Assembly (NCBI GenBank): GCA_902545035.1
Contig: CACCEJ010000002.1
Coordinates: forward strand, 22,706 to 86,705
Direction of reading: 5' to 3'
DNA length: 64,000 nt
Source: an uncultured Pelagibacteraceae bacterium
GTDB taxonomy: Bacteria > Pseudomonadota > Alphaproteobacteria > Pelagibacterales > Pelagibacteraceae
Shown: positions 38,832-48,768 of the stretch, piece after piece
How the letters are laid out: each line of letters begins with the position of its first letter
Position numbering within the stretch: position 1 is the first letter of the stretch
Position numbers and translations under genes: made by a program
The notes under the pieces: generated by a model
The model's input: the letters and a program-made list of their open reading frames with translations, nothing else
Told to the model about the DNA's origin: nothing
Database searches by the model: none

Positions 38832-40319
38832 CTACTGAACACTTAGTGTGTGCCATCTAATTGAAAAATACTCAACTTCGTCAAGATTTTTCACTCTAGA
38901 AGACGTCACAACAAGTCTAGACACATGGTAAGGAATCATTGTTCCAGACTCTTCCCATAATGTTTTTTGAGCATTTATATATGCTGCTTTTCTTTTACTA
39001 AAATTTAACTCACCTCTTGCGTCAGCTAAATTCTTATCAAAAGATGCACTTTTATAATATGACTCATTCCATTTTGCTTCGCTGTGATAAGCTTCATGCA
39101 AAATACTATCTGCTGGTCTTTCATTCCAACGAGTCATCGCAACAGCCTTTTTCATCCAAGTTTCATTCCAATAACTTTTTGAAGGTGTCATTTGAATATC
39201 TGCTCTTATATTAGCTTTTGCAAGCTGTTGTTGCAAAACCTCGGCAATAGTGGGCCATGTTGGTTCTTTTGTAGATACGTGAATTGTCATATCAATACCA
39301 TCAGGATATCCAGCTTCTTTTAGTAATTTTTTTGCAGTAGCTGGTTGTGGTGGACAACTCTTTTTCATTCTATATTGATCTGATGGCGCAACAGGAGTAT
39401 CACAAGATACAGTTGCTGCTCCAGCCATAACTAGATCAACTAATTCTTGTCTATCTACAGCTATTCTTACAGCCTTTCTTACTCTAGGATCATCAAAAGG
39501 TGCAACATCAGTTCTCATTACCATACCTCTCCAGTTTCCTGTTGGTATAACTGAAACGTTAAATTTTGAGTTACCATCAAATATTTTTTTCTGATTGAAT
39601 GGAACATATCTGTTCATATCGATCTGACCAGTTAGTAGAGCTTGAATTCTAGCTTGACCATCTGGGATAGCAATTACATGTACCTCAGCAAGTTTTGGTG
39701 CTCCTTCCCAATAATCTGGGTTTGCTTTAAGAATTGTTGTTCCCTCAGCATCGAATTTATCAACTATAAACGGTCCAGTTCCAATACCTGTTTTTCCAAT
39801 AGTATCACCTGATCCATTTGGTATCATTCTTAATCTATAATCAGTTAATAAAAGTGGAAAATCTGCAAAAGATGTATTCAACTTTATTTTTACTGTATGT
39901 GAGTCGACAACCTCAATATCTGTTACTGCACTCATGCTTTTCTTTGCAGGCGAACCAATTTCAGGATCTTTAACTCTCATCAAAGAGTATTTTACATCCT
40001 CTGCATCAAAATCAGATCCATCATGGAATTTGACACCTTTTCTTAAGTTAAAAGTCCATTCTGTTGCATCTGCGTTACCTGACCAGTCAGTAGCTAACTC
40101 AGGAGAAGTAACTCCTTTAAGATCTTTTCTAACAAGACGGTTTTGAGTCATGATCACTACTTGAAATAGTCTTCCTTTAGTGATTGCATCTAAATTTGTA
40201 TCTTTTCCAAAACCAAGATCATGAGACAGCTTGAAAACCCCACTTGATGCATTGGCAAATGAAAATGTTACAAATAGTGATACCAATGAAATTGATATCA
40301 ATTTTAAAATGTTTTTCAT
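38832..40319 (-). CDS. peptide/opine-type ABC substrate-binding protein (SBP_bac_5)
   Basis: signal peptide; LATDWSGNADATEWTFNLRKGVKFHDGSDFDAEDVKYSL. Confidence 0.93.
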   Translation of the reverse strand: MKNILKLISISLVSLFVTFSFANASSGVFKLSHDLGFGKDTNLDAITKGRLFQVVIMTQNRLVRKDLKGVTSPELATDWSGNADATEWTFNLRKGVKFHDGSDFDAEDVKYSLMRVKDPEIGSPAKKSMSAVTDIEVVDSHTVKIKLNTSFADFPLLLTDYRLRMIPNGSGDTIGKTGIGTGPFIVDKFDAEGTTILKANPDYWEGAPKLAEVHVIAIPDGQARIQALLTGQIDMNRYVPFNQKKIFDGNSKFNVSVIPTGNWRGMVMRTDVAPFDDPRVRKAVRIAVDRQELVDLVMAGAATVSCDTPVAPSDQYRMKKSCPPQPATAKKLLKEAGYPDGIDMTIHVSTKEPTWPTIAEVLQQQLAKANIRADIQMTPSKSYWNETWMKKAVAMTRWNERPADSILHEAYHSEAKWNESYYKSASFDKNLADARGELNFSKRKAAYINAQKTLWEESGTMIPYHVSRLVVTSSRVKNLDEVEYFSIRWHTLSVQ

Positions 40320-40431
40320 AATTTCCTCTCTTTAAAAAAATAAAAGGTAACAATTAGCTACTTATATAGCAACAGTCAAAATGGACATTTTTTATTTGTT
40401 TTATTGGTGTATTCTAATTATCTAAAAAATA

Positions 40432-41649
40432 ATGAATGATTTAATCAATAAATATAGGTTTACTGTAAAGCCTGTTAGCCTTGAAAATTCTAATTCATTA
40501 GAGCTTGCAAGATCAATTCAAGTTCACCCCTTAACTTATCAGGAATTGCCATATGACCCGGAGTATTCAAATTATGCAGGAAGATTAACCCTTGAAAAAT
40601 TATCTAACGTTAGTCCTGAGGAAATGTATTGGAAAGCAAGGAGAGAAATTATTTTTAGACACACTGGAGAGCATCCATTTGAAATATCAGGACCAGATGC
40701 TCTTAAATTTTTACAAAAAATATTTCCTAGAGATATTTCAAAAATCGCAGTGGGAAGATGTTCGTATCAGTTTGCTTGCTATCATGATGGCGGGATGATT
40801 ACAGATGGTATACTTTTAAGAATTGATAAAAATAAATATTGGTTTGCGCAAGCGGATGGTGACCTATTTTCTTGGTATAAAGCACATTCAAAAAATTTTA
40901 ATGTAGAAATTGATGATCCAAATGTTTGGGTAAGCCAGGTTCAAGGTCCATTGTCTATGAAACTACTTGAAAATTTAAGTAATGGTTTTTCAGAAGATGA
41001 TTGGAAATACTTTGATTGGAAAGAGTTACAAATTTTAGATCAAAAAGTAATAGTTAGCAGGAGTGGTTTTACCAATGAACTTGGTTGGGAAATTTATTTT
41101 AGACCTGAAAATGAAACAGAGAAAATTGGAGATTATATTCTTGAGCAAGGAAAAAAATTAGGTATGATTTTGGTAGCTACACCAGGATTTAGATGTCGAA
41201 GAATTGAAGCTGGACTTTTATCTGCTGGACAAGATTTTTCAAAAAATACCAATCCTTTTTCAGTTGGACTTGGAAAATTTATAAATTTTGACAAAGAGAA
41301 TTTTATTGGAAAAGAGGCACTTATGTCATCAGAGAAAAAATGTAAGACTTGGGGAATTCGAGTTATGTCTGGAACTGCAATTAAGGGAGAGAGTATTAAA
41401 TTAAATGAAGAAGAGATTGGTAAAATAACTTCGAGCACATGGTCACCTTATCAAGTTTGTGGAGTTGGTATAGTGCACCTAAACAATAATGAAAATGGAC
41501 CAGGCGATATAGTTGATGTCAAATGCACTGATGGGAAATTACATAAAGGTCAAATCTGTAAATTACCAATGTATGATGAACAGGGAGAGATAGTAAGAGG
41601 TAAAGATAGAAATATACCCCATGAACCTAAACCTTGGCCTGGTATTTAA
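40432..41649 (+). CDS. GcvT/DmdA-like folate-dependent methyltransferase family protein
   Basis: FEISGPDALKFLQKIFPRDI; VQGPLSMKLL; VSRSGFTNELGWEIYF; RCRRIEAGLLSAGQDF. Confidence 0.82.
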   Translation: MNDLINKYRFTVKPVSLENSNSLELARSIQVHPLTYQELPYDPEYSNYAGRLTLEKLSNVSPEEMYWKARREIIFRHTGEHPFEISGPDALKFLQKIFPRDISKIAVGRCSYQFACYHDGGMITDGILLRIDKNKYWFAQADGDLFSWYKAHSKNFNVEIDDPNVWVSQVQGPLSMKLLENLSNGFSEDDWKYFDWKELQILDQKVIVSRSGFTNELGWEIYFRPENETEKIGDYILEQGKKLGMILVATPGFRCRRIEAGLLSAGQDFSKNTNPFSVGLGKFINFDKENFIGKEALMSSEKKCKTWGIRVMSGTAIKGESIKLNEEEIGKITSSTWSPYQVCGVGIVHLNNNENGPGDIVDVKCTDGKLHKGQICKLPMYDEQGEIVRGKDRNIPHEPKPWPGI

Positions 41650-41673
41650 ACTCAAATTGTTAAAATATAATTA

Positions 41674-42366
41674 GTGAAGATAAAAAAAAAAATAATTACT
41701 ATTGGAGGTGGAGGGTTTACTCACAACCAAGATAATGATCAAGACCAATTCATTTTAGATCATATTAATAAAAAAAATTGCTCATTAGGATTTTTACCGA
41801 TTGCAAGTAAAGATGACTCAAATAAAACCAAACTATTTTACAAAAGATTTAAAGATTTAGATTTAAACGTATCTCACTTTAATCTTATCTCTGGCTTAAA
41901 AGGTTTTGAAAATTGGATTTCAAATCTTGATGCAGTTTATATAGGCGGTGGAAACACAAAATTCATGCTTAAATATTGGAAAGAAAATAATTTAATTGGG
42001 CTTTTTAAAGAAGTTTATAATTCAGGTATAATTCTATCAGGTATAAGTGCTGGTGCTGCTTGTTGGTTCGATTGCTTTCTAACTGACTCAGATGGACCTG
42101 GATTTAAATCTATGAATGGCATTGGATTATTAACCGGAAGTTTTACACCACATTATTCAGACTCAAAAAGAGCGGAAAAATATAGGGAAAATATTAAAAA
42201 CAAAAATTTACCAGATGGTATTGCTGTTGATGATGGTGTTGCAGTACTTTTTATTGACGGAAAACCAACAGAGGTTTATTCTTCTAGAAAAGGTCATAAT
42301 GCTTATTTTGTTAATCAAAATAAACAATTTAACTTAAAAGAATATATTAAAATTAACAATGAGTGA
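41674..42366 (+). CDS. peptidase E (S51 family), GTG start
   Basis: YIGGGNTKFMLKYWKE; GISAGAACWFDCF nucleophile motif. Confidence 0.82.
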   Translation: MKIKKKIITIGGGGFTHNQDNDQDQFILDHINKKNCSLGFLPIASKDDSNKTKLFYKRFKDLDLNVSHFNLISGLKGFENWISNLDAVYIGGGNTKFMLKYWKENNLIGLFKEVYNSGIILSGISAGAACWFDCFLTDSDGPGFKSMNGIGLLTGSFTPHYSDSKRAEKYRENIKNKNLPDGIAVDDGVAVLFIDGKPTEVYSSRKGHNAYFVNQNKQFNLKEYIKINNE

Positions 42367-43522
42367 TAATATTTTACCAAGTAAAAAAATCTTTAGCATA
42401 AAAGATGCAAGAGAACTATCACGTAAACGTCTTCCCAAATTAGTTTTTGATTTTATTGACGGAGCATCAGGAGATGAGAAACTTGCTGAAATCAACAGTA
42501 TAGCTTTAGACCAAATTAGATTAGAGCCCAAAGTTTTAAGAAATGTTGAAAAAAGATCGCTTAAAAAAAATGTATTAGGATACGAATTTAATTTTCCTTT
42601 TGGTTTTGCTCCTATGGGAATGACTAATTTGTCTTGGCCAGGAGCAGACTCTATGTTAGCCGCTGAAAGTGCGAGAAATAATATTCCAACTTGTGTTTCT
42701 ATGGCATCAACCACAACATTAGAAGAGATGTATGAACTCTCAGAGGGTCATTCGTGGATGCAGCTATATATTTTCCAAGATGAAAATTTCGTGATGGAGC
42801 TTTTGGAAAGAGCAAAAAATACTGGTTATGAGGTAGCAATTTTAACTGTAGATGTGCCTGTTTTATCTAGAAGAACTAGAGATGATAAAAATGGTTTCTC
42901 TTATCCTTTTAAGATAGGTCCAAAACAATTTTTTGATTTTGCGACTCACCCGATTTGGTCTCTATCAACTTTGATGAGAGGAATTCCTAAACCTATGAAT
43001 TATGTAACCTCAAAAAGTGGAGATGGAATCTTTAAAAGAAAAGAAAGTAGAGGTTCTACTGATTGGAACGCGCTTAAAAGAGTAAGGGATAAATGGAAAG
43101 GCAAACTTATTGTTAAAGGAGTAATGTCTCCAGATGACGCAATAAAAATAAAAGAAGCTGGTGCGGATGCTATTCAAGTTTCAAATCATGGAGGTAGACA
43201 ATTAGACAGTGCCACAGCAGCAATAAATATGCTTCCATTGATTAGAAAATCAGTTGGAAGTAATTTTCCTTTAATCTTTGATAGTGGAATAAGAAGTGGA
43301 AGCGATATAGTAAGAGCGCTAGCATTTGGTGCAGATTATGCAATGATTGGAAGACCCGTTATGTATGCAATGGGAGCTGATGGAAAAAAAGGATTAAGAA
43401 GAATAGTTGAGATTATAAAAGAAGAAGTTAGCACAACACTAGGGTTAGTTGGATTAAATGATATTAATGAAGTAACATCTGAGATAGTAATAGAGAATAC
43501 TATTAATAAGGTAAATTACTAA
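42359..43522 (+). CDS. FMN-dependent alpha-hydroxyacid dehydrogenase/oxidase
   Basis: DFIDGASGDEKL; FGFAPMGMTNLSWPGAD; IQVSNHGGRQLDSATAAI; DSGIRSGSDIVRALAFGADYAMIGRP. Confidence 0.92.
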   Translation: MSDNILPSKKIFSIKDARELSRKRLPKLVFDFIDGASGDEKLAEINSIALDQIRLEPKVLRNVEKRSLKKNVLGYEFNFPFGFAPMGMTNLSWPGADSMLAAESARNNIPTCVSMASTTTLEEMYELSEGHSWMQLYIFQDENFVMELLERAKNTGYEVAILTVDVPVLSRRTRDDKNGFSYPFKIGPKQFFDFATHPIWSLSTLMRGIPKPMNYVTSKSGDGIFKRKESRGSTDWNALKRVRDKWKGKLIVKGVMSPDDAIKIKEAGADAIQVSNHGGRQLDSATAAINMLPLIRKSVGSNFPLIFDSGIRSGSDIVRALAFGADYAMIGRPVMYAMGADGKKGLRRIVEIIKEEVSTTLGLVGLNDINEVTSEIVIENTINKVNY

Positions 43523-45265
43523 ATGAGTGAGAATAAAATTAGAGGTGGAGCGTTATTAGCTAGAGCTTTAAAAGATAAAGGAATTAGTAAAGTTTTTACT
43601 CTTGCAGGAGGTTTTTGTAATCCGGCAATTGAAGGATTTGCTGAGTGTCAAATTGAAGTGATAAATACACCTCATGAACAAATTGCAGGTCATTTAGCAG
43701 ATGGCAATACAAGAATTACTCGTAAACCATCAGTATGCTTAGTTGGACCAGAGGGATTTACTAACGCAGTTCCCTCTATGATGGAGGCTTGGGGTGAGAG
43801 AAGTCCTGTTATTTATATTACTGGTTCCAGCAGTCTTAAAAGGCAAGGTTCAGGTGGTTTTAAAGAAATAGATGATGTTTCAATAGCAGCGCCTTTAACA
43901 AAATACAGTGCAAGCATTACTGATGGAACTAGAATAAGAGAATTCGTCGACAAGGCATATCATATTGCTACCAACGGTTATCCTGGCGCTGTTCATCTTA
44001 GTCTGCCAGTAGATATTATGTTTTCATCTTTTGCAGAAGAAGTAGGATTAGAGGAGAGGCCATTTTCTCACAAAGCTAAACCTCTAGCTAAAGCTTGGCC
44101 AGATCCAAATTCTCTATCAGAAGTTTTAGAACTTGCTTGTAATGCTAAAAAACCAATTATAATAGGTGGCCATGGAATTTGGTGGTCACTTTCAGAAAAA
44201 AATCTTGAAGCAGCTGGCAATAATTTAAATATACCAATTTTTAATGTTCCATATCATCAAAAATTATTAGGTGAGGAAGCAAATGCTTATATGGGATTGG
44301 CTGATATACATCAATATCCTCCCTCAGAATATGCGTTACAAAATTCTGATTTAGTGCTGGTTGTTGGAGCACGTTTAGACAATCAAATGAATTTTGGAAA
44401 TCCACCTTTTATACCAAAATCAACAAAATTGGTATGTATTAATGGCTCCCATGAGGAAATCGAACTTAATAGAGCAGCTGATTTTTGTTTACTAAGTGAT
44501 CCTGGTGTTTTTTTAGATACTTTATCTAATTTAAAGAAGAATAATAAATGGAATTTAGATACAACTTGGTTCGAAGAAAATAAAAAAAAGAAAAAAGAAT
44601 GGGTAGATAAATCCTTGAAAGATTTAGAAATTGAGGCTGAGGCATCAAAAAAAAATGGTGGTAAAATTCATCCTCTACAACTTTCATTAGATGTCCAAGA
44701 AGCAATGGGTGAAAATGACTGGCTTGTTATAGATGGAGGAAATACCCATTTCTGGTCAGAGATTGCAATTAATATTGCTGGTGCAAAAGGTAAAAAATTA
44801 AAAGGTATCTTACATCCTGGAACATTTAGTATGTTAGGTGTTGGGGTTTCATTTGCTTTATCTGCTAAAAATCACAATCCAGACTCAAATGTTGTTCTTA
44901 TAAGTGGAGATGGTGCATTTTTATCAGGAGGTATGTCTATTGAAAGTGTATTTTATGAAAAAAAACCTATTACTGTTGTAATTGATAACAATGGTGGATT
45001 GGCCTCGATAGGGCAACAACAAGAGAGGTTATTTAAAAGTGGGAAAAGCGTTGCAACTGATTTTCGAGACATACCATTTCATAAGATATTTGAGGGTTTT
45101 GGAGGGTATGGAGAATTAGTTAATAAAAGAGAAGAACTAGCACCGGCGCTTAAAAGGGCAATGGAAAGTGGAAAACCTGCATGTGTAAATGTCAAAGCAA
45201 AACCAGTGCTAAGCCCAATAGTCTCAGCAGTAGCAAGTAAGAGAGAAAAGTCATCAATAGAATAA
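43523..45265 (+). CDS. thiamine-diphosphate-dependent enzyme (acetolactate synthase/decarboxylase-like)
   Basis: TPHEQIAGHLADGNTRITRKPSVCLVGPEGFTN; ThDP motif SGDGAFLSGGMSIESVFYEKKPITVVIDNNGG. Confidence 0.9.
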   Translation: MSENKIRGGALLARALKDKGISKVFTLAGGFCNPAIEGFAECQIEVINTPHEQIAGHLADGNTRITRKPSVCLVGPEGFTNAVPSMMEAWGERSPVIYITGSSSLKRQGSGGFKEIDDVSIAAPLTKYSASITDGTRIREFVDKAYHIATNGYPGAVHLSLPVDIMFSSFAEEVGLEERPFSHKAKPLAKAWPDPNSLSEVLELACNAKKPIIIGGHGIWWSLSEKNLEAAGNNLNIPIFNVPYHQKLLGEEANAYMGLADIHQYPPSEYALQNSDLVLVVGARLDNQMNFGNPPFIPKSTKLVCINGSHEEIELNRAADFCLLSDPGVFLDTLSNLKKNNKWNLDTTWFEENKKKKKEWVDKSLKDLEIEAEASKKNGGKIHPLQLSLDVQEAMGENDWLVIDGGNTHFWSEIAINIAGAKGKKLKGILHPGTFSMLGVGVSFALSAKNHNPDSNVVLISGDGAFLSGGMSIESVFYEKKPITVVIDNNGGLASIGQQQERLFKSGKSVATDFRDIPFHKIFEGFGGYGELVNKREELAPALKRAMESGKPACVNVKAKPVLSPIVSAVASKREKSSIE

Positions 45266-45266
45266 A

Positions 45267-45602
45267 ATGGCAATATTTTCATCACACTTATTAGACGCCA
45301 CAAATGGATCCCATGCTAAAAATGTCGATATAATAATTTATCAAATAAAAAAAAATGGAGATAAAGAAATTTTTTTTGAAACTAAATCTGATGATGGAGG
45401 TAGAATAAATAAAGAGTTTAATTTAAGTGATGATGATACCAGGTGTGGATATGAAATGATTTGCAAAATTGGGAATTATTTTACTGAGAAAAAAATTATT
45501 TCTGAAATAAATATTAAATTTAAAATGGAAGATAATAATAAAAAATATCATATACCAATCATAATTTCAAAAAATAGCTATACTGTGTGGTGGTCAAAAT
45601 AA
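45267..45602 (+). CDS. transthyretin/5-hydroxyisourate hydrolase-like protein, atypical C-terminus
   Basis: SSHLLDATNGSHAKNVDIIIYQI; DDGGRIN; KKYHIPIIISKNSYTVWWSK. Confidence 0.75.
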   Translation: MAIFSSHLLDATNGSHAKNVDIIIYQIKKNGDKEIFFETKSDDGGRINKEFNLSDDDTRCGYEMICKIGNYFTEKKIISEINIKFKMEDNNKKYHIPIIISKNSYTVWWSK

Positions 45603-45603
45603 A

Positions 45604-46770
45604 ATGAATAGTGAAAATTTAATAGATCAAAAAAGTATTAAATTAAACATGTCAAGACGTATAAGACGTACTCCATTTACAAACAAGGTTGAGGAACTTG
45701 GTGTATCAGATTTTACTGTTGTAAACCACATGTTGTTACCAAAAGGATTTAAGAATACAGTTGAGGAAGATTACTGGCATTTAAGAGAGCAGGTTCAAGT
45801 TTGGGATGTATCTTGTCAAAGACAAGTACAAATTACAGGTCCTGACTCAGCAAAGCTTGTACAAAAAATGACACCCCGCTCTATAAAAAAAATGGAAACT
45901 GGAAAATGTTTTTATATCCCAATAATAGATGAGACTGCAGGAATGATTAATGATCCAGTTTTACTTAAACTAGATGACGATATGTTTTGGATCTCTATAG
46001 CTGACTCAGATATTCTGCTTTGGGCAAAAGGTATTGCATTAGGTTCTGGATATAATGTTGAAATAGTGGAACCAGATGTTTATCCATTAGCTATTCAAGG
46101 TCCTAAATCTGAAGACCTATTGATTTCAATATTTGGTGAAGACATAAAAAAATTAAAATTTTTTAATTTTAAAGTTTTTGACTTTTTGGGTACAAAACAA
46201 GTAATCGCTAGGTCTGGATATAGTAAGCAAGATGGTTTTGAAATTTATTTCAAAGGATTTGAAACTCATTTTAATGAAATTGAACTTGGTGAAAAGCTTT
46301 GGGATATCATTTGGGATCATGGTCAAAAATTTAACATATCTCCAGGATGTCCAAACCTAATTGATAGAATTGAGGCAGGACTTATGTCCTATGGTAATGA
46401 TTTCACCAGAGAAAATAACCCGCTAGAATGCAATCTTGAGAAATATTGTAAACAAGAAGATGATCATGATTTTATTGGAAAAGATGCTTTGAGAAAGATT
46501 CAATCTGAAGGAATTAAACAACAGATGAGAGGAATAATTTTTGATGGCGAACCCTGTAAGCCAACGGGAGTTCCTTTGCCAGTATACTCAAAAAACAATA
46601 AAAAGATTGGTCAAATTGCATCTGGAATTTATTCCCCAAGAATTAAGAAAAATATAGGTTTATCAATGATAAATAGAGATTTTTGGGATTTAGGGAATGA
46701 AGTATTTATAAACACTTTTAATGGAAAAAACAGAAAAGGCATTATTACTTCTTTACCATTTCCTGATTAA
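45604..46770 (+). CDS. DmdA-like (DMSP demethylase-family) aminomethyltransferase paralogue
   Basis: MSRRIRRTPFTNKVEELGVSDFTVVNHMLLPKGF; EDYWHLREQVQVWDVSCQRQVQITGPDSAKLVQKMTPR; GYSKQDGFEIYFKGFE; recalled strong resemblance to SAR11 DmdA. Confidence 0.78.
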   Translation: MNSENLIDQKSIKLNMSRRIRRTPFTNKVEELGVSDFTVVNHMLLPKGFKNTVEEDYWHLREQVQVWDVSCQRQVQITGPDSAKLVQKMTPRSIKKMETGKCFYIPIIDETAGMINDPVLLKLDDDMFWISIADSDILLWAKGIALGSGYNVEIVEPDVYPLAIQGPKSEDLLISIFGEDIKKLKFFNFKVFDFLGTKQVIARSGYSKQDGFEIYFKGFETHFNEIELGEKLWDIIWDHGQKFNISPGCPNLIDRIEAGLMSYGNDFTRENNPLECNLEKYCKQEDDHDFIGKDALRKIQSEGIKQQMRGIIFDGEPCKPTGVPLPVYSKNNKKIGQIASGIYSPRIKKNIGLSMINRDFWDLGNEVFINTFNGKNRKGIITSLPFPD

Positions 46771-46785
46771 CTTTATATTTAAATT

Positions 46786-47910
46786 ATGTTTAAACCAGTG
46801 ATAGCAGGATTTTCAAGATCACCTTTTACTATGGCTAGAAAAGGGGCCTTGATTGACTCAAAGCCAGTTAATCTATTAGCAGAAGTAATTAAAGATTTAG
46901 TATCTAAATCAAATGTTAAAAAAGATGACATTGAGGATATTGTAGTTGGTTGTGCATTTCAAACAGGAGAACAAAGTTTTAATATTGGAAAGTTGACTAC
47001 TTTTCTAAGTGGTATGAATGTTAAAACCTCAGGCATGACAGTAGATAGATGGTGTGGCTCATCAATGGAAGCCATTCATATTGCAGCTGGTAAAATTTCA
47101 TTAGGTGCTGGAAAAGTATTTGTTTGTGGAGGAGTAGAAAGCATGACAAGAGTAAATACTGGTTTTGAACCAATCCCCTACCCTGAAAGTAAGACAGACA
47201 ATCCACATGTTTATTTTTCAATGGGAACAACTGCAGAAAATGTTGCTAAAAAATATAATATTTCAAGAAATGAACAACAGGAATTTGCTATATCAAGTCA
47301 TCAAAAAGCACACAAAGCTCAGACTGAAGGGAATTTTAAGAATGAAATCGTATCAATTGGTGATTGTGATACTGATGGAAACATTAGACCAAATAGTACA
47401 ATGGAAAAATTAGATGGATTAAAACTTGCTTTTGATGAAAATGGAACAGTTACAGCTGCAACTTCATCACCTTTAACGGACGGTGCTGCGGCAACTTTAA
47501 TTTGTGAGGAAAATTATGCAAAAGAAAATAATTTAAATATTTTAGGAAGAATAATATCTACTGCTGTTGAGGGATGTGACCCTGATTACATGGGATTAGG
47601 TCCAATTGGTGCTTCAAAAAAAGCTTTGAAGAGAGCTAACTTGTCAGCTGAACAAATTGATATAGTTGAATTGAATGAGGCTTTTGCTTCTCAATCATTA
47701 GCATGTATTAAAGACTTAGGTATAGATAAGGATAAGGTCAATTTAGATGGTGGAGCTCTTGCTCTTGGTCATCCACTTGGTGCAACAGGTGCAAGAATTA
47801 CTGGTAAAGCAGCTGATCTATTAAAACGAGAAAATAAAAAATATGCTCTATCTACTCAGTGTATTGGTTTGGGAATGGGAATAGCTACAGTAATTGAGTC
47901 TGTAAATTAA
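46786..47910 (+). CDS. acetyl-CoA acyltransferase (thiolase)
   Basis: VDRWCGSSMEAIHIAAGKI; ELNEAFASQSLACIKDLG; GGALALGHPLGATGARI; STQCIGLGMGIATVIE. Confidence 0.93.
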   Translation: MFKPVIAGFSRSPFTMARKGALIDSKPVNLLAEVIKDLVSKSNVKKDDIEDIVVGCAFQTGEQSFNIGKLTTFLSGMNVKTSGMTVDRWCGSSMEAIHIAAGKISLGAGKVFVCGGVESMTRVNTGFEPIPYPESKTDNPHVYFSMGTTAENVAKKYNISRNEQQEFAISSHQKAHKAQTEGNFKNEIVSIGDCDTDGNIRPNSTMEKLDGLKLAFDENGTVTAATSSPLTDGAAATLICEENYAKENNLNILGRIISTAVEGCDPDYMGLGPIGASKKALKRANLSAEQIDIVELNEAFASQSLACIKDLGIDKDKVNLDGGALALGHPLGATGARITGKAADLLKRENKKYALSTQCIGLGMGIATVIESVN

Positions 47911-47911
47911 A

Positions 47912-48766
47912 CTATCTATTTATTCCTCTTAATCTTTCAGATCTTCTTCTTAAAAGTTCAGCGGTTAATAAAATCAATACTGATAGTATAATCAAACAGG
48001 TTGCTACAGCTAAAATTGTTGGACTTAATTGCTCCCTAAGTCCAGTCCACATTTGAATTGGTATTGTGGTATTATCTAAGCCAGCCAAGAATAATACAAC
48101 GACGACCTCATCAAAAGAGGTCACAAAAGCAAAAAGACCACCAGAAATAACTCCAGGTAATATCAAAGGTAAAGTAATTTTCATAAATGTATTATATGGA
48201 CTACTTCCAAGACTTGAGGCCGCACGTGTAATACTATGATCAAAACCTGAAAGTGTTGCAGTTACCGTTATAACCACAAAAGGAGTTCCAAGAATAATGT
48301 GTGCCAGTATAATACCTAGATGAGTAGCTGCTAAACCTACTTTTGCCATAAAAAAGAAAATAGCAACTCCAGAAATAATTAATGGAACTATCATTGGTGA
48401 AATTAAAATTGCCATTATCAAACCTTTGTAAGGCATATGTCTACTACTTAAACCTAATGCGGCAAGAGTACCTAAAATAATTGATCCCAATGTTGCAAAG
48501 ATAGCAATTATAAAACTATTTCTTGCAGCCAAACCCCATGGATTTTTTGTTCCATAAATCATATCTTTATACCATCTCAATGAGAATGCATCAGGATCTA
48601 ATCTTTTCATTCCATCAGAAAAAACTAAAAACTCTTCTGCGTTAAAAGATAATGGAAAAATTACAAATAAAGGAGCTATTAAAAAGAAAAAGACACAACC
48701 ACACACTAACAAATAGAAGTAATGCCAAATTCTATAATGTGGTTCTGTATATTTTGGTAATGCCAT
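47912..48766 (-). CDS. potC: spermidine/putrescine-type ABC permease (PotC-like)
   Basis: RAASSLGSSPYNTFMKITLPLILPGVISGGLFAFVTSFDEVVV. Confidence 0.85.
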   Translation of the reverse strand: MALPKYTEPHYRIWHYFYLLVCGCVFFFLIAPLFVIFPLSFNAEEFLVFSDGMKRLDPDAFSLRWYKDMIYGTKNPWGLAARNSFIIAIFATLGSIILGTLAALGLSSRHMPYKGLIMAILISPMIVPLIISGVAIFFFMAKVGLAATHLGIILAHIILGTPFVVITVTATLSGFDHSITRAASSLGSSPYNTFMKITLPLILPGVISGGLFAFVTSFDEVVVVLFLAGLDNTTIPIQMWTGLREQLSPTILAVATCLIILSVLILLTAELLRRRSERLRGINR

Positions 48767-48768
48767 GA

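Noticed and set aside
42334-42714. 126-aa ORF on - overlapping the hydroxyacid dehydrogenase
   Set aside because: Antisense shadow; no domain
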